Of a stretch of DNA of 64,000 nt, positions 1 through 9,693 are shown piece after piece (positions within the stretch are counted from its first letter, which is position 1; every line of letters begins with the position of its first letter). Below the pieces are notes generated by a model that was not told the origin of the DNA, searched no databases, and saw nothing but the letters and a program-made list of their open reading frames with translations. Source of the DNA: an uncultured Acidocella sp. (GTDB lineage Bacteria; Pseudomonadota; Alphaproteobacteria; Acetobacterales; Acetobacteraceae). The position numbers and the translations under genes were made by a program. The DNA lies in assembly GCF_946222605.1 (NCBI RefSeq), contig NZ_CAMIIE010000008.1:18277-82276 (forward strand), read 5' to 3'.

Positions 1-879
1 ATCCATCATGTCGCCGACCAGATCCGCGAGGTCGGTCGGCTTCGGCGCCAGGGTCTGGCGGCGGGAGAAGGCCAGCAGCCGGTGGGTGAGGGCGGCGGCG
101 CGCCGTGCCGCGTCCTGGGCGATGCCGACATAGCGGTCCACACCCTGCAACCGCCCCTGGCGCAGCCTTGTCTGCAGCATCTCCAGCCCGGCGGTGATGC
201 CGGTGAGCAGATTGTTGAAATCATGCGCGAGCCCGCCGGTGAGCTGGCCGACCGCTTCCATCTTCTGGCTCTGCCGCAGCGCCTCCTCGACACGCTCGCG
301 TTCCTGGATCTCGGCGCGCAACCGGCGATTGGCCTCCGCCAGCGCCTCGATATGCTGCTTATGCTGGGTCAGGTCGGTGACCACGCCGCAGAGCAGGTTG
401 AAGCCGCCGTCGCTGGGCAACGGGCTCAGCGACAAGGCCACGGGGACAGGGTGCTCGGGGTGCGCCGCGATGGTCAGTTCGCGCCGCGCCCCCTGGCGCA
501 GCGCCTCACCCAGCATGGCGGGAACCAGCGCGGCATCGGCCTCCAGCGGCACCAGTGTCGCCAGGTTGCGGCCGATCAGCGCCTGCTGCGCCGCCGCCAG
601 CATGTCCGCCAGCCGGCGGTTGCAATAGAGAATGGTCCCGGTCTCGTCGAGGGTGAGCGCGCCTTCCTGGATCTCCTCGATCAATACCCGGTAGGGCCGG
701 TCGGCGGCGCCGATGGTGTAGACCTCATGCCCCTTGCTCGCATTGGCCATGACGAAGGCATCGATCTCGCCGCGGCGGATCGCATCGAGCGTCTCCTCGC
801 TCTCCTGCAGCCTCGCTTCCAACGCCCGGATGCGCGCGGTGAGTTCGGCATGTGCCGGCACGTGATCCGGGCCCGTCAT
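1..879 (-). CDS. PAS-type sensor histidine kinase, 3' part beyond window
   Basis: Read from the minus strand: 293 codons from ATG at 879 to the window edge, so the catalytic ATPase domain is missing here. An N-terminal coiled coil (about residues 10-38) is followed by a PAS-like sensor region (about 60-175), a linker helix and a HisKA dimerisation domain with the phospho-acceptor His219 in the motif GGLAHDFNNLL. This H-box type belongs to kinases often found as hybrid kinases. The start overlaps the kaiB stop by one base (TGATG), so translation is probably coupled to kaiB. No membrane segment is visible, so it is probably cytosolic. The position makes it a plausible output or input kinase of the Kai proteins; that role is inferred from context only. 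Confidence 0.85.
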   Translation of the reverse strand, partial: MTGPDHVPAHAELTARIRALEARLQESEETLDAIRRGEIDAFVMANASKGHEVYTIGAADRPYRVLIEEIQEGALTLDETGTILYCNRRLADMLAAAQQALIGRNLATLVPLEADAALVPAMLGEALRQGARRELTIAAHPEHPVPVALSLSPLPSDGGFNLLCGVVTDLTQHKQHIEALAEANRRLRAEIQERERVEEALRQSQKMEAVGQLTGGLAHDFNNLLTGITAGLEMLQTRLRQGRLQGVDRYVGIAQDAARRAAALTHRLLAFSRRQTLAPKPTDLADLVGDMMD

Positions 880-1201
880 CAACCGGCGCTCTTCGGCCTT
901 ACATCCAACCCGACCAGAACCTTATCCGTGTTCGAGAGATCGCCGATGATGCGCTTCAGCGGCGCCGGCAATTTCCTGACCAGGGTGGGGATGGCGAGGA
1001 TCTGATCCCCCGCCGCCAGGCGTGGATTCTGGATCAGATCGATCACCTCGATCTCATAGCGCCCGGCCAGATGCTCCTCGCACACCTTTTTCAGGTTGGA
1101 GAGCGCGGTCAGGGATTTGCTGGTCTGCCCGGCGACGTAAAGCCGCAGATGATAATGCTCCGGATCGTCCAGCATCGGGTTGGTCTCGTCGTCATGTGCC
1201 A

Positions 1202-1202
<1 letters not shown>
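879..1202 (-). CDS. kaiB: KaiB clock-family protein
   Basis: The 107-residue product matches the length and layout of KaiB, a thioredoxin-like protein that binds the KaiC ring and switches fold in cyanobacteria. Recognisable parts are the first strand with LRLYVAGQT, the helix containing [16 protein letters not shown], and the [20 protein letters not shown] segment near residues 67-86. It lies between kaiC and a histidine kinase, with one-base overlaps at both ends (TAATG with kaiC, TGATG with the kinase), so the three genes are one translationally coupled operon. Family assignment is firm. Whether it takes part in a rhythm, an hourglass timer or a stress pathway cannot be read from sequence. 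Confidence 0.95.
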
Positions 1203-2914
<1,712 letters not shown>

Positions 2915-3082
2915 CTGAAGAGTTAAGCGTCATTGTTGCTGCTGAACCGGCTGCCGCGTGACGTTTCTGCGCACAAAGGTAAGTCATACTGATGTTCATG
3001 AAGCTTGGAAATATGGCGTTTCGATAAGTTAATTCCGATGCAATTTGCCCGCTTCGCCGCGACAAGGCGCAAGGGGGCGGTG

Positions 3083-3547
3083 TCAGCGCCGGCCTTTCGG
3101 GCGGGTGGCCAGGACGTTCTTGATCGAAAAGCTGGAATGGATGCGCAGCACCCCCGGCAGGGTGGAGAGGATTTCCTTGTGGATCCGCTCGAACTCGCCG
3201 GCATTGGCGACCTCGACCCGCAGGAAATAATCCGAGCCGCCCGTCATCAGATAGCATTCCTGGATTTCGGGATGTTTGCGCACCGCCGCCTCGAAGCGGT
3301 TGAGATAATCCTCGGTCTGGCGCTCCAGCGTGATATTGATCAACACCGCGATGCCCTGATTGGCGGCCCCGGGCTCGACCAGCGCCGTGTAGCCGCGAAT
3401 GACCCCGCTTGCCTCCATCAGCTTCACCCGGCGCAGGCAGGCGGAGGCGGAAAGCCCGACCTCCTGCGCCAGCTGGGCGTTGCTGATGCGGGCATTCACC
3501 CGCAGCAGGCGCAGGATATTGCGGTCGATGGCGTCTTGGGTGGGCAT
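3083..3547 (-). CDS. Lrp/AsnC-family transcriptional regulator
   Basis: The 154-residue product has an N-terminal winged HTH (about 4-60, with NAQLAQEVGLSASACLRRV as the recognition region) and a C-terminal RAM/AsnC ligand-binding domain (about 70-145, containing the GGSDYFLRVEV strand). It is divergent from the alanine racemase and D-amino acid dehydrogenase genes, the arrangement expected of a DadR-type activator that senses alanine. The 135-bp shared intergenic region probably holds its binding sites, but I could not define a clean operator. Length and domain order are normal for Lrp proteins. Specific function is inferred from the neighbours. Confidence 0.9.
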   Translation of the reverse strand: MPTQDAIDRNILRLLRVNARISNAQLAQEVGLSASACLRRVKLMEASGVIRGYTALVEPGAANQGIAVLINITLERQTEDYLNRFEAAVRKHPEIQECYLMTGGSDYFLRVEVANAGEFERIHKEILSTLPGVLRIHSSFSIKNVLATRPKGRR

Positions 3548-3682
3548 GCAGAACCTTCCATTCCTTCGTTGTTTCTATCAAAAAATCGGTATCTGCAAAA
3601 TATCACGGCGCAATCTGGCGGGAATCGGCACGATTGTTGCGTTAAGCTCCATGGCTTGTTCCAACCTTTCGGCGGATGCACG

Positions 3683-4810
3683 ATGGATAGTCTCGGATGG
3701 ACCAGCGCCCAGGCGGCGGACGCGACCGGATATCCCGGTCTGTTGACGATCGATCTTGGCGCTTTGCGCCGGAATTATGAGCAGCTTTGCGCGCTGGCGG
3801 CCCCGGCCGAGGTGGCGGCGGTGGTGAAGGCCAATGCCTATGGGCTGGGGGTGGCGCCGGTGGCGCGCACGCTGCTGGCGGCCGGATGCCGGCAGTTCTT
3901 CGTCGCCCAGCTGGGCGAGGCGCTGGCGCTGCGCCCGCTTTTGCCCGAGGCGGCGCGCCTGTTCGTGCTCAACGGTCTGCTGCCGGGCACCGCCGCCATT
4001 TTTGCCACGCATAACCTCATCCCGGTGCTGAACGCGCCGGAGCAGCTCGAAGCCTGGCGGGCCCAGGCCCGCGCCTGCGGGCGCCGGCTGCCGGCGATTT
4101 TGCAGTTCGATACCGGCATGTCGCGTTTCGGCGTGGCGCCGCAGGCGCGGGTGGCGTTGCGTGCCGCGCTGGCGGCGGCGGCGGAGCTTGAGGCGCTGTA
4201 TGTGATGAGCCATCTCGCCTCGGCGGATGAGCCGCAAGCCACGCAGAATGCCAGCCAGCGCGCCGAGATGCTGAAAATTGCCGCGGAATTCGCGCCGCTG
4301 CCGGTTTGTTTCGGCAATTCCGGCGGGATGCTGATGGGGGCGGATTTCCAGGGCGCGCTGGTGCGCCCCGGCATCGCGCTCTATGGCGGCGCCCCGCATG
4401 TTGGGCGGGTGGGGCCGATGGCGCCCGTGGTCGGGCTCTCGCTGACGGTCGCGCAGATCCGCGACGTGCCAGAGGCCGCCTTGATCGGCTACAGCGCCAC
4501 CTACCGCGCGGCGGCGCCGATGCGGCTGGCGGTGCTCGCCGCCGGCTATGCCGATGGTCTGCCGCGTGTCTTGGGCGGACGCGGCGCCGCTTATTATGGC
4601 GAGGTCCGGCTGCCGATGGTCGGCCGGATGTCGATGGACAGCCTGATCGTCGATATCACCAGCCTGCCCGAGGGCGCGCTCGCCCCTGGCGATCTGGTCG
4701 AGATGATCGGCCCGCATCAAAGCCTGGAACAGCTCGCCGCCGATGCCGGCACCATCTCTTATGAAATCCTCACCAGCCTCGGCCAGCGTTATCGCCGGGT
4801 CTATCTCTGA
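3683..4810 (+). CDS. Alanine racemase, catabolic DadX type by context
   Basis: This 375-residue PLP enzyme interconverts L- and D-alanine. The PLP lysine is K49 in AAVVKANAYGLG, and the second catalytic residue is the tyrosine in GYSATYR near residue 260. The C-terminal beta domain contains GRMSMDSLIVDI. The frame stays open far upstream, but conserved sequence begins just after ATG at 3683, and upstream residues look like out-of-frame read-through of the divergent regulator. It is followed 21 bp later by dadA and divided from an Lrp-type regulator by a shared promoter region, so it most likely feeds D-alanine to DadA. A role in cell wall D-alanine supply is also possible. Confidence 0.93.
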   Translation: MDSLGWTSAQAADATGYPGLLTIDLGALRRNYEQLCALAAPAEVAAVVKANAYGLGVAPVARTLLAAGCRQFFVAQLGEALALRPLLPEAARLFVLNGLLPGTAAIFATHNLIPVLNAPEQLEAWRAQARACGRRLPAILQFDTGMSRFGVAPQARVALRAALAAAAELEALYVMSHLASADEPQATQNASQRAEMLKIAAEFAPLPVCFGNSGGMLMGADFQGALVRPGIALYGGAPHVGRVGPMAPVVGLSLTVAQIRDVPEAALIGYSATYRAAAPMRLAVLAAGYADGLPRVLGGRGAAYYGEVRLPMVGRMSMDSLIVDITSLPEGALAPGDLVEMIGPHQSLEQLAADAGTISYEILTSLGQRYRRVYL

Positions 4811-4831
4811 ATCGCGAAACGGAAGAACGGC

Positions 4832-6082
4832 ATGAAGATCACTGTTCTCGGCGCCGGCGTTGTCGGCGTCACCACCGCCTACCAGCTGGCGAAATCCGGC
4901 CATGAGGTCACGGTCATCGACCGCCAGCCCGGCCCGGCTTTGGAAACCAGCTTCGCCAATGCCGGCCAGGTATCCTTCGGCTATTGCGGCCCCTGGGCGG
5001 CGCCCGGGATTCCGCTGAAGGCGCTGAAATGGCTGTTCCAGGAACATGCCCCGCTGATCCTGCGGCCGAAGGCGGACCCGGCCATGCTCTCCTGGCTGCT
5101 GCGGATGCTCGCCAATTGTTCCACCGGCCGCTACGCCGTGAATAAAGGCCGCATGCTGCGCCTGGCGGATCTCAGCCGCGAGGCGCTGGCCCAGGTGCGC
5201 GCCGAAACCGGCATCGATTACGATGCCCGCATGCGAGGCACCGTGCAGCTCTTTCGCACCGATGAGCAGATGGAAGCCTCCGCCAAGGATGTGAAGGCGC
5301 TGCAAGCCGATGGCGTCGCCTTCGAGATTCTCGATGCGGAGGGCTGCGCGCGGGTGGAGCCGGCGCTGGCGGCGGTGCGCCACAAGATCAAAGGCGGGCT
5401 GCTCACCCCAAATGACGAAACCGGCGATTGCTTCAAATTCACCAACGCACTGGCCAAGCAGGCTGAGGCGCTGGGCGTGGTGTTCCAATATAATACCGAA
5501 ATCAAGGATGTGCTGACGCAAGCTGGCAAGGTGACCGGCGTGCTCACCGGCGCCGGGCCGCAAATGGCGGATCGCGTGGTGATGTGCATGGGCAGCTTCT
5601 CGCCCTTCATGGTCAAGCGCTTCGGCATCAAGCTGCCGGTCTATCCGGTGAAGGGCTATTCGCTGACGATCCCCATCATCGATGAAAGTCGCGCACCGGT
5701 TTCAACCGTTCTCGATGAGACCTACAAGATCGCGATCACCAGGCTGGGCGAGCGGATCCGCGTCGGCGGCATGGCGGAGATTTCCGGCTACACCACGGAC
5801 CTGCCGGAAGCGCGCCGGCGCACGCTGGAGCTTTCGGTGACGGATCTGTTCCCCGGGGGCGATCTGTCGCGGGCGCAATTCTGGACGGGGCTGCGGCCGA
5901 TGACGCCGGACGGCACGCCGGTGATCGGCAAGACCAGGATCGAGGGGCTGTATCTGAATACCGGCCATGGCACGCTGGGCTGGACGATGAGCTGCGGCTC
6001 CGCCCGCCACATCGCCCAGCTGATCGGCAACGGCAAGACGGATCTGGACGCCGCCGATTACGAGGTCGCGCGCTATGGCTGA
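4832..6082 (+). CDS. dadA: D-amino acid dehydrogenase (DadA)
   Basis: The 416-residue flavoprotein oxidises D-alanine and other D-amino acids to 2-oxo acids and ammonia, passing electrons to the membrane quinone pool. The N-terminal FAD-binding motif GAGVVG (7-12) follows a first beta strand and is completed by the acidic residue in VTVID. The C-terminal segment [14 protein letters not shown] and [15 protein letters not shown] is typical of DadA. ATG 4832 lies 21 bp after the racemase stop, so the two form an operon in which DadX produces D-alanine and DadA burns it. Its 3' side carries the shared terminator at 6139-6180. Confidence 0.95.
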   Translation: MKITVLGAGVVGVTTAYQLAKSGHEVTVIDRQPGPALETSFANAGQVSFGYCGPWAAPGIPLKALKWLFQEHAPLILRPKADPAMLSWLLRMLANCSTGRYAVNKGRMLRLADLSREALAQVRAETGIDYDARMRGTVQLFRTDEQMEASAKDVKALQADGVAFEILDAEGCARVEPALAAVRHKIKGGLLTPNDETGDCFKFTNALAKQAEALGVVFQYNTEIKDVLTQAGKVTGVLTGAGPQMADRVVMCMGSFSPFMVKRFGIKLPVYPVKGYSLTIPIIDESRAPVSTVLDETYKIAITRLGERIRVGGMAEISGYTTDLPEARRRTLELSVTDLFPGGDLSRAQFWTGLRPMTPDGTPVIGKTRIEGLYLNTGHGTLGWTMSCGSARHIAQLIGNGKTDLDAADYEVARYG

Positions 6083-6138
6083 CAAAGCGCGGTAGGCGGC
6101 TTTGAAAAGCTCTTTTAAAAACCAGTCTTAAAATCAGC

Positions 6139-6180
6139 AAAAGTTTTTGGGGGTGTGGGGGCTTTTTTCAAAAAGCCCCC
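6139..6180. terminator. Bidirectional terminator with AAAAGTTTTTGG box
   Basis: AAAAGTTTTTGGGGG (6139-6153) is followed by a near-continuous hairpin, GGGGGCTTTTT and AAAAAGCCCCC, at 6157-6180. It serves dadA on the plus strand and ada-alkA on the minus strand. The last codons and TGA stop of ada-alkA (6168-6170) lie inside the hairpin. One of a family of similar elements in this window. Confidence 0.85.
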
Positions 6181-7682
6181 AGTTCATCGCCGCGTTTTTT
6201 GAAAACCGGTTTGGCAGCTGCCGGGGCGATCATCTCCGGATGCGACCAGATATGCAGCGTCGCGTAGCCGCGCCAGGGCCGCCAGGCTTCTGCCGCGGCT
6301 TCGATCTGTTTCCACGCCTGCCGCCCGAATTGATTGCGGATCGCGATATCCTCGCGTGGAAACGCGTCCGGCCAATGCAGCGCGCGCATCGCGATATATT
6401 GCGCCGTCCAGGGGCCGATGCCGGGCAGGGCGCGCAAGGCGGCGATGGTTTTTTCAGCCGGCAGGCCGGATCTCAGATCGAGCCCGCCAGAGGCGATGGC
6501 GCGTGAGAGCGCGATCAGGCTGGCGGCGCGGTTGCGAATGATGCCCAGCGCGGCGATGTCATCGATCGTCGCCTCGCTCAGGGCTTTTGGCGTCGGCGCC
6601 AGCAAATTCAGCGCCTCGAACGGGGTGGCGACAGGCGTGCCGAAGCGCGCCGCCAGGCGGCCGGCCAGTGTGGTCGCGGCTTTCACGGTGATCTGCTGGC
6701 CAAGGATCGCGCGCATCGCCATCTCATGGCCGTCGAAAGCCCCAGGCACGCGCAGGCCGGGATTGCGCGCCACGATCGGCGCCAGTGTCGCATCGCGCAT
6801 CAGCTGGCCGGAAATGATGTCCGGCCGCGCATCGAGGTCGAACAGATCGCGCAACCGCCCGAGCAGGGCCGGCAGCACGGCGGTGAGGCTGGGGGGGAAT
6901 TCGACCAGCAGCTCATCGCTTTGCGCGCGCTGCGTCACCTTGACCCAGCCTACATAGAAGCCAAGCCGCACGGTGCGGGCATAAAAGGTCGGGGTGACAT
7001 GCTCCACCCCCTTGATCATCCGCCCGGCAAGGAAGGCGAGCACACCGGGCCAGTCATAAGGCGGCCGGTAGGCGAGGCGCAGCTGCGCGCATGTCTCTGC
7101 CGCTGTGCCGGGGGAGGGCGTTGCAGCCTCCCGGCGCAGGCGCGAGGGCGGCATGCGATAATGCCGGCTGAACGCATCGTTGAAGCGCCGCAGCGAGGAA
7201 AAGCCGCTGGCAAAGGCAATCTGGGTCACCGGCAGGCTGGTTTCCGTCAGCAATTGCTTGGCCAGCAGCAGGCGCTTGCTCTGCAGCAGCTCCATCGGCG
7301 AAAGACCAAGCTGGGCCTGCATGATCCGTCTGATCTGGCGGGGGCTGAGCTCGAATTGCGCGGCAATCTGCGCCAAATTTGCGCCAAGGCCGATATCCCC
7401 GGTTTCGATCCGCTGCGCGATCAGATGCGCGATGCGCTGCGCGTCATCAACCGGTGCCGCCCCCGGCGCCAGCTCCGGGCGGCAGCGCAGGCAGGGCCGG
7501 AAGCCGGCTTTTTCAGCCTGACCGGCGGTTTGGAAAAACCGGCAATTGCGCGCGGTCGGGGTTTTGGCCGGGCAGATCGGCCGGCAATAGATGCGCGTGG
7601 AGGTGACGCCGACATAGAAGATGCCGTCGAAGCGCGGGTCGCGCGTGGTCAGCGCCTGATAGGCCGCCTGGGTCTCGATCAT
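6168..7682 (-). CDS. Ada-AlkA fusion: methyl-sensing regulator plus 3-methyladenine DNA glycosylase
   Basis: The 504-residue protein joins the N-terminal half of Ada to AlkA. The zinc methyl-phosphotriester site has Cys33, Cys37, Cys64 and Cys67 (RIYCRPICPAKT and FRPCLRC), Cys33 being the expected methyl acceptor. An AraC-type HTH pair spans about 80-185. The AlkA N-terminal domain follows (about 200-300), then the HhH-GPD glycosylase fold with LPGIGPWTAQYIAMRAL and the catalytic aspartate in FPREDIAI. It should sense methylated DNA, activate repair genes and excise alkylated bases. ATG 7682 is chosen because homology starts there; the frame is open to 7772. The coding end runs into the terminator, giving the tail KKRGDELGAF. 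Confidence 0.93.
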   Translation of the reverse strand: MIETQAAYQALTTRDPRFDGIFYVGVTSTRIYCRPICPAKTPTARNCRFFQTAGQAEKAGFRPCLRCRPELAPGAAPVDDAQRIAHLIAQRIETGDIGLGANLAQIAAQFELSPRQIRRIMQAQLGLSPMELLQSKRLLLAKQLLTETSLPVTQIAFASGFSSLRRFNDAFSRHYRMPPSRLRREAATPSPGTAAETCAQLRLAYRPPYDWPGVLAFLAGRMIKGVEHVTPTFYARTVRLGFYVGWVKVTQRAQSDELLVEFPPSLTAVLPALLGRLRDLFDLDARPDIISGQLMRDATLAPIVARNPGLRVPGAFDGHEMAMRAILGQQITVKAATTLAGRLAARFGTPVATPFEALNLLAPTPKALSEATIDDIAALGIIRNRAASLIALSRAIASGGLDLRSGLPAEKTIAALRALPGIGPWTAQYIAMRALHWPDAFPREDIAIRNQFGRQAWKQIEAAAEAWRPWRGYATLHIWSHPEMIAPAAAKPVFKKRGDELGAF

Positions 7683-7740
7683 CCTCTCCATCCGGCTTGG
7701 CTTGAGCGCCGGAGCATAGCGCGCCGGGCGGGCAGGGCTA

Positions 7741-7788
7741 GCCATTTTCGGACATCGCGCCGTCCCCGCCACGATGTCCGAAAATGGC
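7741..7788. promoter_or_regulatory. Perfect 17-bp inverted repeat between ada-alkA and ogt
   Basis: GCCATTTTCGGACATCG (7741-7757) and its exact reverse complement (7772-7788) are separated by 14 bp, and the arms extend outward with one mismatch. It sits between two divergent alkylation-repair genes, so it is probably an operator (for Ada or another regulator) or a paired hairpin in both leader RNAs. It does not resemble the Escherichia coli Ada box. Confidence 0.6.
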
Positions 7789-7847
7789 CAGCCCGGTCGC
7801 GCCGGCGGGTGTAGGAGGCTGGGGTGATGCAGGAAAGGGAAGGAGAG

Positions 7848-8375
7848 ATGGGCTATCTGTTCAGCGTGATGGACTCGCCGGTAGGGGCGTTGCGGCTCGT
7901 CGGCAGCGCGGCGGGGCTGGCGGGCGTGTTATGGGCGCGGGAGCCGCCGGCGCGGGTGCCGCATCTGCACGCCGCGCGCGAGGATTCGACGCATCCGCTG
8001 CTATGTCGCGCGGCGGCCCAGCTGACCGAGTATTTTCAGGGCCGCCGCACCATGTTCGAGATTCCTCTGGATTTCGTCGGCACGCCGTTTCAGCTCCGGG
8101 TCTGGACCGCGCTGACCCGCATCCCCTTTGGCGAAACCCGCAGCTATGGCGAGATCGCCCGCGCCATCGGCGCGCCCGCCGCGGTGCGGGCGGTGGGGGC
8201 GGCGAATGGCCGCAACCCGGTTTCGATCATCGCCGCCTGTCATCGTGTCATCGGCGCGAATGGCAGTTTGACAGGGTTCGCCGGCGGGCTGGAGGCGAAA
8301 GCCTATCTGCTCCGGCATGAAGCCGCCCTGCTTGCCGCCGTCAGCCTTAAACCGCACTTAACCGGCCAGGCTTAG
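7848..8375 (+). CDS. ogt: Methylated-DNA-[protein]-cysteine S-methyltransferase (Ogt type)
   Basis: The 175-residue suicide enzyme transfers O6-methyl groups from guanine to its active-site cysteine. The C-terminal domain contains TPFQLRVWTAL, the HTH region GETRSYGEIARAIG, the arginine finger region AVRAVGAANGRNP, and the active site AACHRVIG with Cys131. Most homologues have PCHRV, so the alanine before the cysteine is a mild oddity. ATG 7848 is preferred over the upstream in-frame ATG at 7824 because a strong ribosome site, AAGGAGAG, sits just before it. It is divergent from ada-alkA across a perfect inverted repeat, consistent with joint control by alkylation damage. Ends with TAG. Confidence 0.93.
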   Translation: MGYLFSVMDSPVGALRLVGSAAGLAGVLWAREPPARVPHLHAAREDSTHPLLCRAAAQLTEYFQGRRTMFEIPLDFVGTPFQLRVWTALTRIPFGETRSYGEIARAIGAPAAVRAVGAANGRNPVSIIAACHRVIGANGSLTGFAGGLEAKAYLLRHEAALLAAVSLKPHLTGQA

Positions 8376-8411
8376 AACCCTCTCAGTCTTTACCGAGGGA
8401 GGAATTCATCG

Positions 8412-8621
8412 ATGTCCATACCGGCAATCTCCGATCCGAAATGGCGGAGCGCGCTGCTGGGGGCCGAGCCGAAGGTCAATTCGCTCGCCACCAAGTTGCT
8501 CCTGTCGCGGTTGCGCGACGAGGTGCAGCGCAATCCGTCGACGCTCAGCCGCGCGGTCGCGGAACTCCATGAATTTTTCGCCAACAACGCCTTCGCGGCG
8601 CGCGATCTCGTGAATCTTTAA
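8412..8621 (+). CDS. Small protein of unknown function (69 aa)
   Basis: I do not recognise this protein. It is soluble, mostly helical by composition, with no signal peptide, cysteine or membrane segment. A strong ribosome site (GGGAGGA, about 8 bp before ATG 8412) and codon use like the neighbours support a real gene. The product MSIPAISDPKW... ends in a helical stretch with AVAELHEFFANNAFAARDL. Its TAA is part of the AAGGA ribosome site of the next gene, 12 bp downstream, so the two are probably co-translated and may be partners. No function is proposed. Confidence 0.7.
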   Translation: MSIPAISDPKWRSALLGAEPKVNSLATKLLLSRLRDEVQRNPSTLSRAVAELHEFFANNAFAARDLVNL

Positions 8622-8633
8622 GGAACCAAGCCG

Positions 8634-9638
8634 ATGTTGAATCAATTCATCTCAACCGCGCAGGCGGGCCGGCTGATCGAAAGCGGCGCCATCCTGTTCG
8701 TGGCCGGCAGCGGTCAGGCACTGGCCAGCCTGCCCCGGGGCCGCTGGATCGGCGGGTCGACCCCGTATTTCATGACCCCCAATGGCGGCATGGTGGATCA
8801 CGAGCATGTTTTCTGCACGGTGGTGGAGGGGGCGCAGGATATGCGCATCGCCGTCATCCGCGAGGATGATTTGCAGGGGATTGTCAGGGACCGGCTGCCA
8901 TCCGGCTTTTCCTATGTGCTGATCCCGGCCTTCACCGGCGTGCATAAACGCTTCGCGCTGGAGGCGCCGGGGCTGCCGAAGCTCTATGAGCAGCCGCTGG
9001 TCGGCTGGGTGACGGGGGTGGAGCTGACCGAGCTTGGCAAGGTCCGCCCCTCGGTCGTCGATGGCATGAGCGGTCAAATCCATGAGGATGCCGGGCTGGT
9101 CATGCATGTCGGGCTGAGCCAGGATGTCTTCGCCGAGGCGGATATCGTCAATCTGTTCACGCAAGGCAGCGGCCCGGACATCGTGTTTTCCGAAACCGGC
9201 TTTTCCGCCTCGCATTGCGAGGTGGACGGCCAGCGCGTGAATTTCGCCAGCTGGCTGCGCGAACAGGAGGTGGATACCAGCCTGCCGCTGGTCTCCTCCT
9301 ATGCCGGGGCGATGATCAATGTCTCCTTCCAGGCGCTGTTGCCCGATCAGGTGGAGTTCTACGCGCCGGTGGTGGCGGGGCGGCGCTACCGTCTGGCCGC
9401 GCCGGTCGGGGATTATGCCGAGGCCTATGGCAGCTATTGCACCGGCCTGCGGGCGGAGGGCGCCGGCAAGGCGCTCTCCTTCAACTGCATCCTGAATTAT
9501 CAATATGCGGCGTTGCAGGGGCGCACCACGGGCGGCTTCATCGGCCCGGTGACGTTCGGGGAGATCGCCTATATCCTGCTCAACCAGACGCTGGTGCGGC
9601 TGGATCTGAGCTCGGCGCAGCTCGGCGCCGCCGCCTGA
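8634..9638 (+). CDS. Uncharacterised FIST-like protein (334 aa)
   Basis: The protein is 334 residues, soluble, without signal peptide or membrane segments. The C-terminal part (about 255-330), with FNCILNYQYAALQG followed by TGGFIGPVTFGEIAYILLN, resembles the end of FIST_C sensory domains, where a G-F-x-T-x-G-E-I pattern precedes an NQT motif; NQTLVRL is present. The N-terminal half contains PYFMTPNGGMVDHEHVF, which I cannot assign. From memory such proteins may be filed as DUF6976, which I could not check. It follows the 69-residue protein in one operon. A ligand-sensing or signalling role is a guess from the FIST-like end. Confidence 0.65.
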   Translation: MLNQFISTAQAGRLIESGAILFVAGSGQALASLPRGRWIGGSTPYFMTPNGGMVDHEHVFCTVVEGAQDMRIAVIREDDLQGIVRDRLPSGFSYVLIPAFTGVHKRFALEAPGLPKLYEQPLVGWVTGVELTELGKVRPSVVDGMSGQIHEDAGLVMHVGLSQDVFAEADIVNLFTQGSGPDIVFSETGFSASHCEVDGQRVNFASWLREQEVDTSLPLVSSYAGAMINVSFQALLPDQVEFYAPVVAGRRYRLAAPVGDYAEAYGSYCTGLRAEGAGKALSFNCILNYQYAALQGRTTGGFIGPVTFGEIAYILLNQTLVRLDLSSAQLGAAA

Positions 9639-9693
9639 GGCGATGCCAGGCCGCCCTCATGACGGGGGCGGGTTGGCGTGCTAGGGGCGGCGG

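Noticed and set aside
3005..3682. N-terminal extension of the alanine racemase frame
   Set aside because: It is the reverse strand of the Lrp regulator and its promoter; homology begins at ATG 3683.
3578..5563. 661-codon minus-strand open frame opposite alr and dadA
   Set aside because: Composition is that of a shadow frame and it covers two well-supported genes.
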